NCBI GenBank assembly: GCA_007859745.1
Contig: SMLU01000001.1
Location: 496,001-560,000 of the forward strand
Origin: Phycisphaerae bacterium RAS1
GTDB taxonomy: Bacteria; Planctomycetota; Phycisphaerae; UBA1845; Fen-1342
Length of the DNA stretch: 64,000 bases
Direction of reading: 5' to 3'
Below are positions 34,782 to 43,350 of the stretch, piece after piece. How positions within the stretch are numbered: the first letter of the stretch is position 1; every line of letters begins with the position of its first letter. The notes beneath the pieces are model-generated. The model saw only the letters and a program-made list of their open reading frames with translations, did not search any database and was not told where the DNA came from. Position numbers and translations under genes: made by a program.

Positions 34782-35888
34782 TTGCGAATCGCTTACGGCA
34801 TCTTCGGCTACGGCCGCGGCCACGCCACCCGGGCCGCCGCCGTTCTGCCCGAACTGCGGAAGCGGCACGAGCTGCTCATCCTGGCCGGCGGCGATGCGTA
34901 CGACACGCTCTGGCCCACCTTCCCGATCCACCGAATCCCCACGCTGGGTTACGTGTATCGACCCGGCGGGAAACGATCCAACTGGCTCACCTTTCGGCGA
35001 AACCTGTGGGACGCGCTCGACATCCTGCTGCGCGGGCCGACATTCCGCGGCGTCGTTGAAGTGATCGCCGATTTTCGCCCGGACGTGGTCATCGCCGACG
35101 CTGAGCCGTGGACGCACCGCGCCGCGCAGCATCTCGGCATTCCGCGCATCAGCTTCGATCACTTCGGCATCCTGGCCTACTGCAAGCCGCCGGTCCCCTT
35201 CGGCGACCGGCTTCGCAGCCGCCGTGACGTGATGATCTATCGCATGCTCATGGGCCGGCCGCAGCGCGTGATTGTGTCGAGCTTCTACGATGCTCCGGCC
35301 CGGCGCCCGGGCGTGGTGACGATCGGCCCGATGCTGCGGGACGAGGTCCTGCGGGCCCAGCCGCGGCGCGGCGAATACCTGCTGGCCTACTTCAACAAGG
35401 GTCAACATCAATTTACGGCGCAGGTGGAAGCGGCGCTGCGCATGGCGGGTTTGCCGGTGCTGGTCTACGGCACGCCGCGGCAGGGGCTGGACGGGCGGCT
35501 CGATTTCCGGCCGCTGAGCAATGAGCCGTTCGTGGAGGACCTGTCCGGCTGCCGGGCGGTGATCAGCACCGCGGGCAACCAGCTTGTGGGTGAAGCGGTG
35601 CACCTGGGCAAGCCGATGCTGGTGATGCCGGAAGACTGCGTGGAGCAGCGGCTGAACGCGGCGGCGCTGGAGCGGCTGGGAATCGGCATGCGAACGACGC
35701 AGGCCGCGTTTTCGGCGGCAACGATCGCGGAGTTTCTGAGACGCGAGGTTGAATTCATCGCCCGCGTGCGCGGCCTGCGGCGCGACGGGCGGGCCGAGGC
35801 GCTGGAGGCGATCGAGCGGTTCCTGGTCGATCTCGCTCCGGCCAGCGCCTCGCGCCACGCCGTCGAGCTGGCGGCCGGCCGCTCCTGA
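34782..35888 (+). CDS. Glycosyltransferase, MJ1255/VC2487-like (GT-B)
   Basis: 368 residues. The N-terminus MRIAYGIFGYGRGHATRAAA is the glycine-rich loop of this MurG-related group. The C-terminal nucleotide-sugar region includes PLSNEPFVEDLSGCRAVIST, AGNQLVGEAVHLGKPMLVMP and EQRLNAAALERLGIG. The start is TTG at 34782 with GGAG 6 nt upstream. It probably transfers a sugar from a nucleotide donor on the cytoplasmic side, but the acceptor is unknown. A terminator-like palindrome follows, then a radical SAM gene on the same strand. Confidence 0.85.
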   Translation: MRIAYGIFGYGRGHATRAAAVLPELRKRHELLILAGGDAYDTLWPTFPIHRIPTLGYVYRPGGKRSNWLTFRRNLWDALDILLRGPTFRGVVEVIADFRPDVVIADAEPWTHRAAQHLGIPRISFDHFGILAYCKPPVPFGDRLRSRRDVMIYRMLMGRPQRVIVSSFYDAPARRPGVVTIGPMLRDEVLRAQPRRGEYLLAYFNKGQHQFTAQVEAALRMAGLPVLVYGTPRQGLDGRLDFRPLSNEPFVEDLSGCRAVISTAGNQLVGEAVHLGKPMLVMPEDCVEQRLNAAALERLGIGMRTTQAAFSAATIAEFLRREVEFIARVRGLRRDGRAEALEAIERFLVDLAPASASRHAVELAAGRS

Positions 35889-35891
35889 ATT

Positions 35892-35966
35892 GGGTGGGAC
35901 GGGCGTCTCGCCCGTCGCGCGAGACGGGCGAGACGCCCGTCCCACCCATGATGCACGTTTTTTTTT
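35892..35966 (+). terminator. Family B palindrome followed by T9: likely intrinsic terminator
   Basis: Perfect 24-nt arms (35892-35915, 35924-35947) with an 8-nt loop, followed 10 nt later by nine T residues (35958-35966). It lies 3 nt after the glycosyltransferase stop. This is the one family B copy with a T tract. Confidence 0.75.
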
Positions 35967-35994
35967 AGCTACACGAGGACGAGTGTACGACGAT

Positions 35995-37065
35995 ATGCGA
36001 CCGTTGAACCTGGCTCTCTCCATCCTCCACAACCGCCTCGGCAGCGTGCCGCGGCCGTCGTGGTGCACTTACCTCGTCACCTACCGCTGCAACGCCCGCT
36101 GCACGATGTGCGATTCGTGGCGGATCAAGCCGGGCGACGAGCTGACGGCGCCGCAGATCGAGCAGGTCTTCGCCAAGATCGGCCGGCTGGATGTCGTTCG
36201 CCTGACCGGCGGCGAGCCGTTTCTGCGCGGCGATATGCCCGAGATCGCCGAAGCCGTGCTGCGCCAGTCGCGGCCGGGCGTGATTCACATCACCACGAAC
36301 GGCTCATTCCCGCAGCGCGTCGCCGACCTGGTGCGCGGCTTTTCGCGCCCGCGGCTGCTGCGGTTCATGGTTTCGTTCGACGGACTGAAGAGCGAGCATG
36401 ACAAGAACCGCGGCGAAGACGTCCTGTTCGACACGGCCGTCGAAACCTGCCGGCAACTGGGCGAGCTGCGCCGCACGCACGGCGTCGAAGTGAGCGCGAA
36501 TCACACGGTCATCAATCCGCACTCGATGACAGACAACGACGGGCTGCGGGCCGCGCTTTCGCCGCTGGGCGTCGAGGTGCACTCGGTGATCGCGTACGCC
36601 GACTCGGCCATGTATGGCGCGAAGCGCCGTGGAAAGAAGGCTGAAGACCTGATCCTGGGGGAGAGTTACCCGGTTCATCCGGCGCTGAACGGAGCCGACG
36701 TGGCCGGGTTTGTTGAGCGCGAGTTGGAGCGCGTCGGCGAGTACGGCAGCGCGATGCTCCGCTGGGGGAAGCGATATTACCTGCGCGGGCTTAAGACGCG
36801 GCTGAACGGCAAGCGACCGGTTTCGCCGCGGCCGCCATGCGTGGCGCTGCGCAGCCACGTTCGTTTGTTACCCGATGGCAGCGTGCCGGTGTGCCAGTTC
36901 AACACGGAGCGCGTCGGAAATCTGTTGCACATGTCCTTCGACGAGTTGTGGCGCGCCGAAACGACGCGCGCGTCGCGCCGGTGGGTGGACGCCTGTCCGG
37001 GCTGCTGGGCCGAGTGCGAGGTGATGCCCAGCGCGATTTACTCGGGCGATATTCTCCGCGGCTGA
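35995..37065 (+). CDS. Radical SAM protein with C-terminal cysteine region
   Basis: 356 residues. The CxxxCxxC cluster site is YRCNARCTMCD (Cys32, 36, 39), followed by RLTGGEPFLRGD, the SAM-contacting GGE, and ITTNGSF. The C-terminal part (about 280-350) has PPCVALRSH, SVPVCQFNTERVGNL and DACPGCWAEC, resembling SPASM auxiliary-cluster sites. It probably acts on a peptide or sugar; no precursor peptide is apparent. The ATG at 35995 was chosen; a GTG at 35983 lies closer to a GAGG and is a fair alternative. The neighbouring glycosyltransferase may share its pathway. Confidence 0.85.
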   Translation: MRPLNLALSILHNRLGSVPRPSWCTYLVTYRCNARCTMCDSWRIKPGDELTAPQIEQVFAKIGRLDVVRLTGGEPFLRGDMPEIAEAVLRQSRPGVIHITTNGSFPQRVADLVRGFSRPRLLRFMVSFDGLKSEHDKNRGEDVLFDTAVETCRQLGELRRTHGVEVSANHTVINPHSMTDNDGLRAALSPLGVEVHSVIAYADSAMYGAKRRGKKAEDLILGESYPVHPALNGADVAGFVERELERVGEYGSAMLRWGKRYYLRGLKTRLNGKRPVSPRPPCVALRSHVRLLPDGSVPVCQFNTERVGNLLHMSFDELWRAETTRASRRWVDACPGCWAECEVMPSAIYSGDILRG

Positions 37066-37079
37066 TTAAGAGCTGCTAT

Positions 37080-37138
37080 CAGAACCCCGCACGGGAGTGC
37101 GGGGTACGCCAGCCCGCCACTTCCGTGGCGGGTTCTGT
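37080..37138. repeat. Double-hairpin element (family K)
   Basis: Two hairpins, CCCCGCA-cgggag-TGCGGGG and CCCGCCAC-ttcc-GTGGCGGG, are enclosed by outer CAGAACCC / GGGTTCTG. It lies just downstream of the radical SAM gene. Confidence 0.75.
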
Positions 37139-37192
37139 TAGGCGCTCTAAGAAACTATCTCAAAACAAACAATGTCGGGCGCGGCCGTTGTC

Positions 37193-37252
37193 GGGTGCCA
37201 CTGGCGGCTTGTCCGCCAGTGCTGCACGGGCAGCGAGCTGCCCGTGGCACCC
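37193..37252. repeat. Family E double-hairpin element
   Basis: Hairpins CACTGGCGG-cttgt-CCGCCAGTG and CACGGGCAG-cgag-CTGCCCGTG lie between outer GGGTGCCAC / GTGGCACCC. The reverse-oriented copy is at 40881-40936. In the gap 37066-37494 only three palindromic elements and an AT-rich patch (37150-37172) are seen. Confidence 0.82.
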
Positions 37253-37272
37253 ATTCCACGCTACCGGTTACT

Positions 37273-37329
37273 GGGGGAGGAACGGGCATCTCGTCTGTTG
37301 CAGGGACGGGCGAGACGCCCGTCCCACCC
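37273..37329. repeat. Family B element (degenerate left arm)
   Basis: The right arm GGACGGGCGAGACGCCCGTC is intact. The left arm (AACGGGCATCTCGTCTGTTG) has several mismatches. Confidence 0.7.
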
Positions 37330-37494
37330 ACACGCACCAAGCTAGAGTCAACGGCCGCTCGCCCGTCTCGTGCGTCATCTGGGTGCAACAACTCCGACCT
37401 GGGCGACGGACGCGACGGCCCCATCAGTACGCTGCGAGTTGCAGCGCCCGCCTCCGCCCGCCCCGGCTGGCCGCAAACAACGTCAGGAGAGACC

Positions 37495-39558
37495 ATGTTT
37501 TTGACACGATTTCGCGTTGAGCACTTCGTGGTTCCAGCCATGCTGGCCGCAACGGGCATTTCGCTCTTCGCCGACCCGCCTCCACCTCGCCGACCAGACC
37601 CCATCTCGCTCGACCCCGCCTCCCCCTCCCTGGGTTTCGGAAACAACACCTGCGACATCTACGGCGAGAACCCGCCGTTCGTCTTTCTGGGCTTCGGCTG
37701 GGACGTCGGCGGCCCCGGGCCGATTCCGCACGTGCCTGGGCCGAACTACGGCATGTTCCCTCCGGGAAACACGGACGGCATCTCGAACAACGAGTTCAAT
37801 GCCAACATGCTCCAGTTTGTCTACTTCAGCGGCAGCGACACGTCGACCGGTTTGCTCGCGACGCCGTACCGCGCCCAGTTTGTGCGGCGGCAGGCGGCCG
37901 GCGACCGCTGGGTGATCAACGGCCGAACGTCGGTGCCTCCGGCGGTGACGGCCGCAGGCGGCGGCGCGGCGGGAATTGTGGCGCCGTTTGTCCTCGGCGG
38001 CCCGGTTCACATCCTGAGCGCGAACCAGACGCGCTTCAATGAAATCCCCTCGCTCCCGCCGCCGGCGTTCTCTCCGTTCCCCATGCCTGATGACATGGAT
38101 GGTCTCGAGATTACGCCGATCGACTTGAATGGCGATCTGGTGCATGACCGGCCGATCTACTTCTCGGTCGACATGGCGACCGGGCCCGGCGCCGACGTGT
38201 TCGTTTCTCCCCCCGCGGCGGCGGCGTTCTTCCCGTACGCGATGGCGCCCATGATGGGCCTCACGCCCGCCGACGATATCGACGGTTTGGCCGTCTGGGA
38301 TCGCGCCGGCATCTACATCCCCGATCCGGGTCTGGATGTCGTCATGTTCTCGCTGCGCCCGGGATCGCCCAGACTGTGGGGTCCCGACGGCGTCAGCGGA
38401 ACGGCCGATGATTTTTCGGCGGCGGACATCTTCGTGTCGAATCTCACGGGCGTCTTCCGCCGCTATCTGACGGCGGCGCAGCTCGGTCTGCGGTTCCAGG
38501 ATGACGTGGACGCGATCGACGTTGAGCCGGCCCTGAATAACGCGACGCCCGAGTTCATGGACCGCTGGGTGCAGCGCGTGAACATCGACATTTTCCTGCC
38601 GCCGTGGGTTCCGCCGCCGGGCGCCAACGATCTGCACATCGAGCTGATCGGCATTCAGCCCGGACAGGTTCGCGATCCGTGGACCGGCAGCTTCCCGAAC
38701 GCGACCATCAGCGGCGTGAGCGGCGGGACGCAGATCAACTGGAGCGGCGCGAACTTCCCGCCCGGGTCGATGGCTCACATCGGCTGGGAGGTCACCGATC
38801 CGACGAATCTCCAGTTCGCCCGCATCTGGTGGACGATCAACGGGCAGCCGATCACGGTCGTTCAAATTCCCGACCTGGTGCAGACCTGGGACGCCCGCGG
38901 CGAAGGCGGCCCGAGCAGCCAGCAGATCGTCGATGTGCTGGTGAACCGCTCGCCGCAGCCGGTGCAGATCATGCGCCGTGCGATCATGACGCCCGAGACG
39001 CTGACGCTCTCCGATCTGCTGGTCGGGTCCGACGCGTGGAACCAGTCGGTGCCGATCGAGCTCGCGCCGCTGACGTTGCAGTCGATGCAGCCGATCGAGC
39101 TGCCCTTCCCGTACCAGATCGACACGCTCGGCTACGGCGTGTTCTATGACGTGTTCATGAACCAGGGTCAGGGCATGGAGCGCATCGCGACCTACCTGAC
39201 GGCCATGACAGTCGAGCAGAGCCCCGATTTCCTGCAGGCGTTCGGCGCGTGCTGCTTTGGCGACGGCCAGTGCCTCGAGTTGAACGCCGGCATCTGCTCG
39301 ACCAATGGCGGGCAGTACCTGGGCGACGGCAGCCAGTGCGGGGTCGCAAGTTGTGAGACGCACCTGCTGGGCGACATGAACTGCGACGGCCAGGTGAACA
39401 TCCTGGACATCAACGCGTTCACCCTCGCGGTCGCCAACCCGGCCGCCTACCAGGCCCAGTATCCTGATTGCGATATCGCCAACGGCGACATCAACGGCGA
39501 CGGCTCGACGGATATTCTGGACATCAACGGCTTCATCGCCCTGCTGGCCGGAGGTTGA
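37495..39558 (+). CDS. Large secreted protein with Cys-rich motif and dockerin-like tail
   Basis: 687 residues. The signal peptide begins MFLTRFRVEHFVVPAMLAAT with likely cleavage at FADPP. The body shows repeated DDIDGL / DDMDGLEIT segments (PDDMDGLEITPIDLNGDLVH, PADDIDGLAVWDRAG), a pattern I cannot assign to a known family. Near the end, ACCFGDGQCLELNAGICSTN is a compact cysteine motif. The dockerin-like pair DMNCDGQVNILDINAFTLAV and DINGDGSTDILDINGFIALL finishes the chain. AGGAG lies 5 nt before the ATG. It is a single gene flanked by palindromic elements. Function is unknown; extracellular location is inferred. Confidence 0.82.
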   Translation: MFLTRFRVEHFVVPAMLAATGISLFADPPPPRRPDPISLDPASPSLGFGNNTCDIYGENPPFVFLGFGWDVGGPGPIPHVPGPNYGMFPPGNTDGISNNEFNANMLQFVYFSGSDTSTGLLATPYRAQFVRRQAAGDRWVINGRTSVPPAVTAAGGGAAGIVAPFVLGGPVHILSANQTRFNEIPSLPPPAFSPFPMPDDMDGLEITPIDLNGDLVHDRPIYFSVDMATGPGADVFVSPPAAAAFFPYAMAPMMGLTPADDIDGLAVWDRAGIYIPDPGLDVVMFSLRPGSPRLWGPDGVSGTADDFSAADIFVSNLTGVFRRYLTAAQLGLRFQDDVDAIDVEPALNNATPEFMDRWVQRVNIDIFLPPWVPPPGANDLHIELIGIQPGQVRDPWTGSFPNATISGVSGGTQINWSGANFPPGSMAHIGWEVTDPTNLQFARIWWTINGQPITVVQIPDLVQTWDARGEGGPSSQQIVDVLVNRSPQPVQIMRRAIMTPETLTLSDLLVGSDAWNQSVPIELAPLTLQSMQPIELPFPYQIDTLGYGVFYDVFMNQGQGMERIATYLTAMTVEQSPDFLQAFGACCFGDGQCLELNAGICSTNGGQYLGDGSQCGVASCETHLLGDMNCDGQVNILDINAFTLAVANPAAYQAQYPDCDIANGDINGDGSTDILDINGFIALLAGG

Positions 39559-39695
39559 TCTGAAGTAAAAAGTTGAAAGTCAGAAGTCAGAACACCGGGT
39601 CGGAAGTTGGAGCAATGGGCTCCAGCTTCCGGCCCTTGCCTTATTAGCGATTCGGTTTTGGGTGTGACCAGAATTCCGGCAAGCCCGCTGGCTTG

Positions 39696-39814
39696 TCCGA
39701 ACCCGCCGCGCCAAGCGGCGGGGTGAGCTCGGAGTCGGCGCGACGACGCGCGCGGCACCTGTCGCCGCAGCCTCGCAGGGTAGTCACCCCGCCGCTTGGC
39801 GCGGCGGGTTCGGA
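39696..39814. repeat. Family A element, copy 7
   Basis: The spacer matches copy 6 (cggagtcggcgcgacg...gggtagtcac). The left tail GAATTCCGGCAAGCCCGCTG matches copies 4 and 5. Elsewhere in the gap 39559-40007 are short AAGTTGAAAGTCAGAAGTCAG repeats at 39565-39590. Confidence 0.92.
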
Positions 39815-40007
39815 CAGACGGCAAACCACCCATCAACGGTGATGCCGACCCGGCGACGCAGGCGGGCGCAGGAGAAGGGGCGGCCCGTTGCATTGCCGCC
39901 GGTCGGTCGTACAATCCGGGCCTTGGCTGGAGTCCGCCGGCGGATGGTACGTCGCCGGCCCCTCGAGGCTTGCCCCCGGGGCTGAAGGCGTTGCAAGGAG
40001 TTCGCTC

Positions 40008-40862
40008 ATGAGCACCATGACGAAGGTCTTCATTGTTCTGACGGCGGTGCTGTCGATCACCGTCTCCTGCCTGTTCGTCGCCGCCGCGGCGCAGTGGAGC
40101 AACTGGAAAAAGCTGGCCGAGGACTACCAGGTCATGGCCGATGCGGCGATCACGCAGCGGATGAACACGGAGGCGGTCATGTCGGCGACGCTGGCGATGA
40201 AGGACGCCACGCTCGGCGAGATGGCGCGGCAGAAGGCCGACCTGGAGCTGAAGAACAAGGAACAGGCCGACGCCGAGGCTGACGCGCGGGCCAAGCTGGC
40301 GCGGGCGCAGAACGAGGCGGTCGCCGCCGAGGCCGGCCGCAAGAAGCTTGAAGAGATCATGGACATTCAGACGGCGCAGCTTTCGGCGCTGCAGAAGCAG
40401 AACCAGTCGCTCCTGGGCGAGAATATCGACCTTCAAACCAGGAACCAGCGGCAGAACACACGCATCCTCGAGCTGACTTCGGAAAGCACGATCCGGCTGG
40501 ATGAAATCCGCAATTTGCAGGAGAAGCTGCACGCCGCCGAACAGCAACTCGCCACCGGCGGCAAGCCGGCCGCGGCCCGGCCGGCGGACACGCCGGCGGG
40601 TGTGAGCGTGGGAGCGGCGGGCGTGGCGGGGCCGATTCCGGGCGAGATCATGGAAGTCGCGGGCAACTACGCGAGCGTGAACGTGGGCGAGTCGTCCGGC
40701 CTGAGCAAGGGGATGGTGGCAATGGTCTTCCGCGGCCGGCAGTACCTGGCGGATTTCGAGGTGGACAGCGTGCGGCCCAAGGAAGCCGGCGGACGGATCA
40801 AGCTGGCCCAGGGCGATGTTCGCCCCGGCGACCGCGTCGTGTTCAACGCCGACAAGCAGTAG
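40008..40862 (+). CDS. Membrane-anchored coiled-coil protein
   Basis: 284 residues. The N-terminal helix MTKVFIVLTAVLSITVSCLF anchors it to the membrane. A long coiled coil (about 30-190) is rich in Ala, Glu, Lys and Gln, for example MARQKADLELKNKEQADAEA and KLEEIMDIQTAQLSALQKQN. A Pro/Ala linker leads to a C-terminal beta domain (PGEIMEVAGNYASVNVGESS, GLSKGMVAMVFRGRQYLADF, GDVRPGDRVVFNAD). AAGGAG lies 8 nt before the ATG. It sits upstream of a small membrane protein and mreB-mreC. The coiled-coil/beta plan recalls MreC, so a role in envelope or shape control is possible but unproven. Confidence 0.75.
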   Translation: MSTMTKVFIVLTAVLSITVSCLFVAAAAQWSNWKKLAEDYQVMADAAITQRMNTEAVMSATLAMKDATLGEMARQKADLELKNKEQADAEADARAKLARAQNEAVAAEAGRKKLEEIMDIQTAQLSALQKQNQSLLGENIDLQTRNQRQNTRILELTSESTIRLDEIRNLQEKLHAAEQQLATGGKPAAARPADTPAGVSVGAAGVAGPIPGEIMEVAGNYASVNVGESSGLSKGMVAMVFRGRQYLADFEVDSVRPKEAGGRIKLAQGDVRPGDRVVFNADKQ

Positions 40863-40880
40863 CGCGGCCGGATCGTGCGT

Positions 40881-40936
40881 GTGCCACGGGCAGCTCGCTG
40901 CCCGTGCGGCACTGGCGGACAAGCCGCCAGTGGCAC
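40881..40936. repeat. Family E double-hairpin element, reverse orientation
   Basis: Same two hairpins as at 37193-37252 in the opposite order, enclosed by GTGCCAC / GTGGCAC. It lies between the coiled-coil gene and the next small gene. Confidence 0.82.
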
Positions 40937-40971
40937 CCGGCGGAAAACTCGATGATGAGGAGTGGTCAGGA

Positions 40972-41142
40972 ATGACCCAGCTTTCGACCGGCCCGAGCCG
41001 CCCGCGTCCCGCGGACGCAGAGAATGATATCTATACCGCGTTGATGGCGATCGCCTTTCTCTTCACGCTGTCGTCTACGATCTACGTCGCGGTGCGATCG
41101 CTGACGCTGTTCGGCACGATCCTGCCTCCCGGTGGAAGTTGA
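40972..41142 (+). CDS. Small single-span membrane protein
   Basis: 56 residues. A polar N-terminus (MTQLSTGPSRPRPADAENDI) is followed by one membrane helix YTALMAIAFLFTLSSTIYVA and a short tail. GAGGAG lies 9 nt before the ATG, which supports translation. It is located between the coiled-coil protein and mreB on the same strand, within a possible shape-determining operon. No known family is recognised. The upstream extension of the frame is only translated family E repeat. Confidence 0.65.
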   Translation: MTQLSTGPSRPRPADAENDIYTALMAIAFLFTLSSTIYVAVRSLTLFGTILPPGGS

Positions 41143-41217
41143 GCAGTGCGTGACCGGGCCGCATGGATGCGGTCCCCAGCGCCGGCGCGGGCGCGAAGAC
41201 ACGGATAGGAGGCCGCG

Positions 41218-42276
41218 TTGTTCTGGCGACGCCTGACGGGGTTCTTCAGCGTTGACATGGGCATCGACCTGGGCACGTGCAACACGCTGGTGTGCGTGCG
41301 CGGCGAGGGGATTGTATTGAATGAACCGTCCGTCGTTGCGGTGCACAAGGGGACCAACCGCGTCCTGGAAACCGAGAACGGCAAGGCGGTCGGGCTGGTC
41401 GCCAAGGAAATGCTGGGCAAGACGCCCGGCAGCATTACGGCGATTCGTCCGCTCAAAGACGGCGTCATCGCCGACTTTGACATCACCGAGGCGATGCTGG
41501 GGTATTTCATCAAGAAAGTGCACGGCAACCGCGGCCTGGCGCACCCGCGCGTCGTGATCGCGGTCCCGTCGGGCATTACCGCGGTGGAAAAGCGCGCCGT
41601 CTACAACTCGGCCGAGCGGGCCGGAGCGCGGCGCGTCTACCTGGTTGAAGAGCCCAAGGCCGCCGGCATCGGCGCGGGCCTGCCGATTCACGAGGCCACC
41701 GCGTCGATGATTGTGGACATCGGCGGCGGAACGACGGAGGTCGCCGTGATGAGCCTGGGCGACATCGCCGTCTGCACGTCGCTGCGCGTCGCGGGCGACG
41801 ACATGGACGAGGCGATCATCAACTACATGAAGCGCACCTACAACCTGATGATCGGCCCGCAGACCGCCGAGAACATCAAGATTCAGATCGGCTCCGCCTC
41901 ACAACAGGAGACGGAGGGCAAAATGGAAGTGAAGGGCCGCGACATGATCAGCGGCCTGCCGCGCCGTGCGGTGATCACCGGAGAGGAAGTGCGCGAAGCG
42001 CTGAAGGAACCGGTCGGCGCGATCATCGAAGCGGTGCTGCGCACGCTGGAGCAGATCGAGCCGGAGCTGGCGGCCGACCTGGTGGACAACGGCATCTGCC
42101 TGGCGGGCGGCGGGGCGCTTCTTCGCGGGCTGGACCGGGTGCTGGCCAAGGCGTCCGGGCTGGATGTCAAGGTCGCCGACGATCCGCTGACCTGCGTCGC
42201 CCGCGGGACCGCGGCCTACCTCGAGAATCTCGACCTGTGGCATAAGACGATGGAGTCGGACGAGGACGAATACTAG
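41218..42276 (+). CDS. mreB: Rod shape-determining actin homologue MreB
   Basis: 352 residues. Bacterial actin that polymerises on ATP under the membrane and guides peptidoglycan synthesis. The actin phosphate-1 loop GIDLGTCNTLVCVRG has Cys where Ala is usual. Other core motifs are AVPSGITAVEKRAV, VEEPKAAGIGAG, MIVDIGGGTTEVAV and CLAGGGALLRGLD. The start is TTG at 41218, set by a perfect AGGAGG 5 nt upstream; no ATG or GTG fits. The first residues MFWRRLTGFFS probably form the amphipathic membrane-binding stretch. mreC follows after a family C element. Confidence 0.95.
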   Translation: MFWRRLTGFFSVDMGIDLGTCNTLVCVRGEGIVLNEPSVVAVHKGTNRVLETENGKAVGLVAKEMLGKTPGSITAIRPLKDGVIADFDITEAMLGYFIKKVHGNRGLAHPRVVIAVPSGITAVEKRAVYNSAERAGARRVYLVEEPKAAGIGAGLPIHEATASMIVDIGGGTTEVAVMSLGDIAVCTSLRVAGDDMDEAIINYMKRTYNLMIGPQTAENIKIQIGSASQQETEGKMEVKGRDMISGLPRRAVITGEEVREALKEPVGAIIEAVLRTLEQIEPELAADLVDNGICLAGGGALLRGLDRVLAKASGLDVKVADDPLTCVARGTAAYLENLDLWHKTMESDEDEY

Positions 42277-42302
42277 CGGTTTGCCTGCGCCGCGAATCGT
42301 GG

Positions 42303-42366
42303 GGGGAGCATCGGCGTCTCGCCGGTGCGATTGCGGGCGTGCACCGGCCAGAGGCCGATGCTCCCC
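42303..42366. repeat. Family C element in the mreB-mreC gap
   Basis: Left arm GGGGAGCATCGGCGTCTCGC, right arm GCACCGGCCAGAGGCCGATG followed by CTCCCC. The arms differ at two central positions, but each keeps its own hairpin (GGCG-TCT-CGCC and GGCC-AGA-GGCC). Confidence 0.82.
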
Positions 42367-42416
42367 AAAACCCGGGTCGCGACGAAGCATCCGAGACAGG
42401 CACGCAGCACTTCCCT

Positions 42417-43304
42417 ATGCCCGTTCACTCCCGACTCACGACCAAACAGGGACTATTCACCATCCTGATGTTCGGCGCGGCTGTCGCGGCGCTGATGCCG
42501 GGCGCGGTCAGCGGCTGGGTGCGGCGGTTCTTTCAGCCGCTGGCGTGGTTTGAAGCGCCGATCACGGGTGTCTCTCAGGCGATTTCCGGGCAGCGCGGTC
42601 CACCGCTGACGGCGGAAGAAGCCGCCAGGCTGCGCGTGGAAAACGAGGAACTGCGCCGCCTGCTGGGACAGCAGGGTCTTCGCGTTGATGATCTCGAGAA
42701 CCGGCTGGCCGACATCACCGGGCTGCGCAGCCAACTGAGCGACGCATCGGCGAAGATCATCATCGCCGCCGTGATGGCCTATGACGGCGACCCCAACCGC
42801 GAAACGCTGAAAATCGCCAAAGGCAGCGTGGCCGGGTTGAGGAAAGGCCAGTGGGTCGCCGCCGGCGTCGACGCCGCCCGCCGCGACCCGGCGGAAACCG
42901 GCCGCGACTTGCTGATGCGGCAGTGGCTGGTGGGACGGGTTGTCGCGGTCGAGCCTTACGTGGGCCGGGTGCAATTGAGCACGGATCCGCAGTTTCGCGA
43001 GCCGGTGATCGTCGCCGGCGCCGGCGCCGACGGTCGCTGGAAGCTGGGCGAGGAGCGCTGCTTCCTGCGCGGCAAGGCGCATGGAAGAATGGAGATCAGC
43101 CAGGCGCGACGCGACTACGTGGCCGCCGGCGAGACGCTGGTCGTCTGCCCGCCGTCAGCGGACCTGCCGCTGCACCTGTCGATCGGGCAGATGATCAGGT
43201 CCCGCCCGCTGGACGCCTCGCCGCTGCATTTCGACATCGAGGTGCGGCCGTGGAGAGCGTGGCAGGAGCTGTCGTACGTATACGTGATCGCCGTCGGGAA
43301 TTGA
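42417..43304 (+). CDS. mreC: Rod shape-determining protein MreC
   Basis: 295 residues. One N-terminal membrane helix (TILMFGAAVAALMPGAVSGW), a coiled coil about 60-110 (AARLRVENEELRRLLGQQGL), and a C-terminal beta-barrel pair as in MreC (AAVMAYDGDPNRETLKIAKG, GSVAGLRKGQWV, VGRVVAVEPYVGRVQLSTDP). The LKIAKGSVAGLRKGQ stretch matches the family's I.KGS..GV..G. pattern. It lies 140 nt after mreB. No strong Shine-Dalgarno precedes the ATG at 42417. mreD and rodA are not in the window. It is convergent with the PLP enzyme gene, 46 nt away. Confidence 0.85.
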   Translation: MPVHSRLTTKQGLFTILMFGAAVAALMPGAVSGWVRRFFQPLAWFEAPITGVSQAISGQRGPPLTAEEAARLRVENEELRRLLGQQGLRVDDLENRLADITGLRSQLSDASAKIIIAAVMAYDGDPNRETLKIAKGSVAGLRKGQWVAAGVDAARRDPAETGRDLLMRQWLVGRVVAVEPYVGRVQLSTDPQFREPVIVAGAGADGRWKLGEERCFLRGKAHGRMEISQARRDYVAAGETLVVCPPSADLPLHLSIGQMIRSRPLDASPLHFDIEVRPWRAWQELSYVYVIAVGN

Positions 43305-43350
43305 GGATCGTAAGCGCGCGGCGTCTCACGGGTCGGAGACGTCGACAGCG

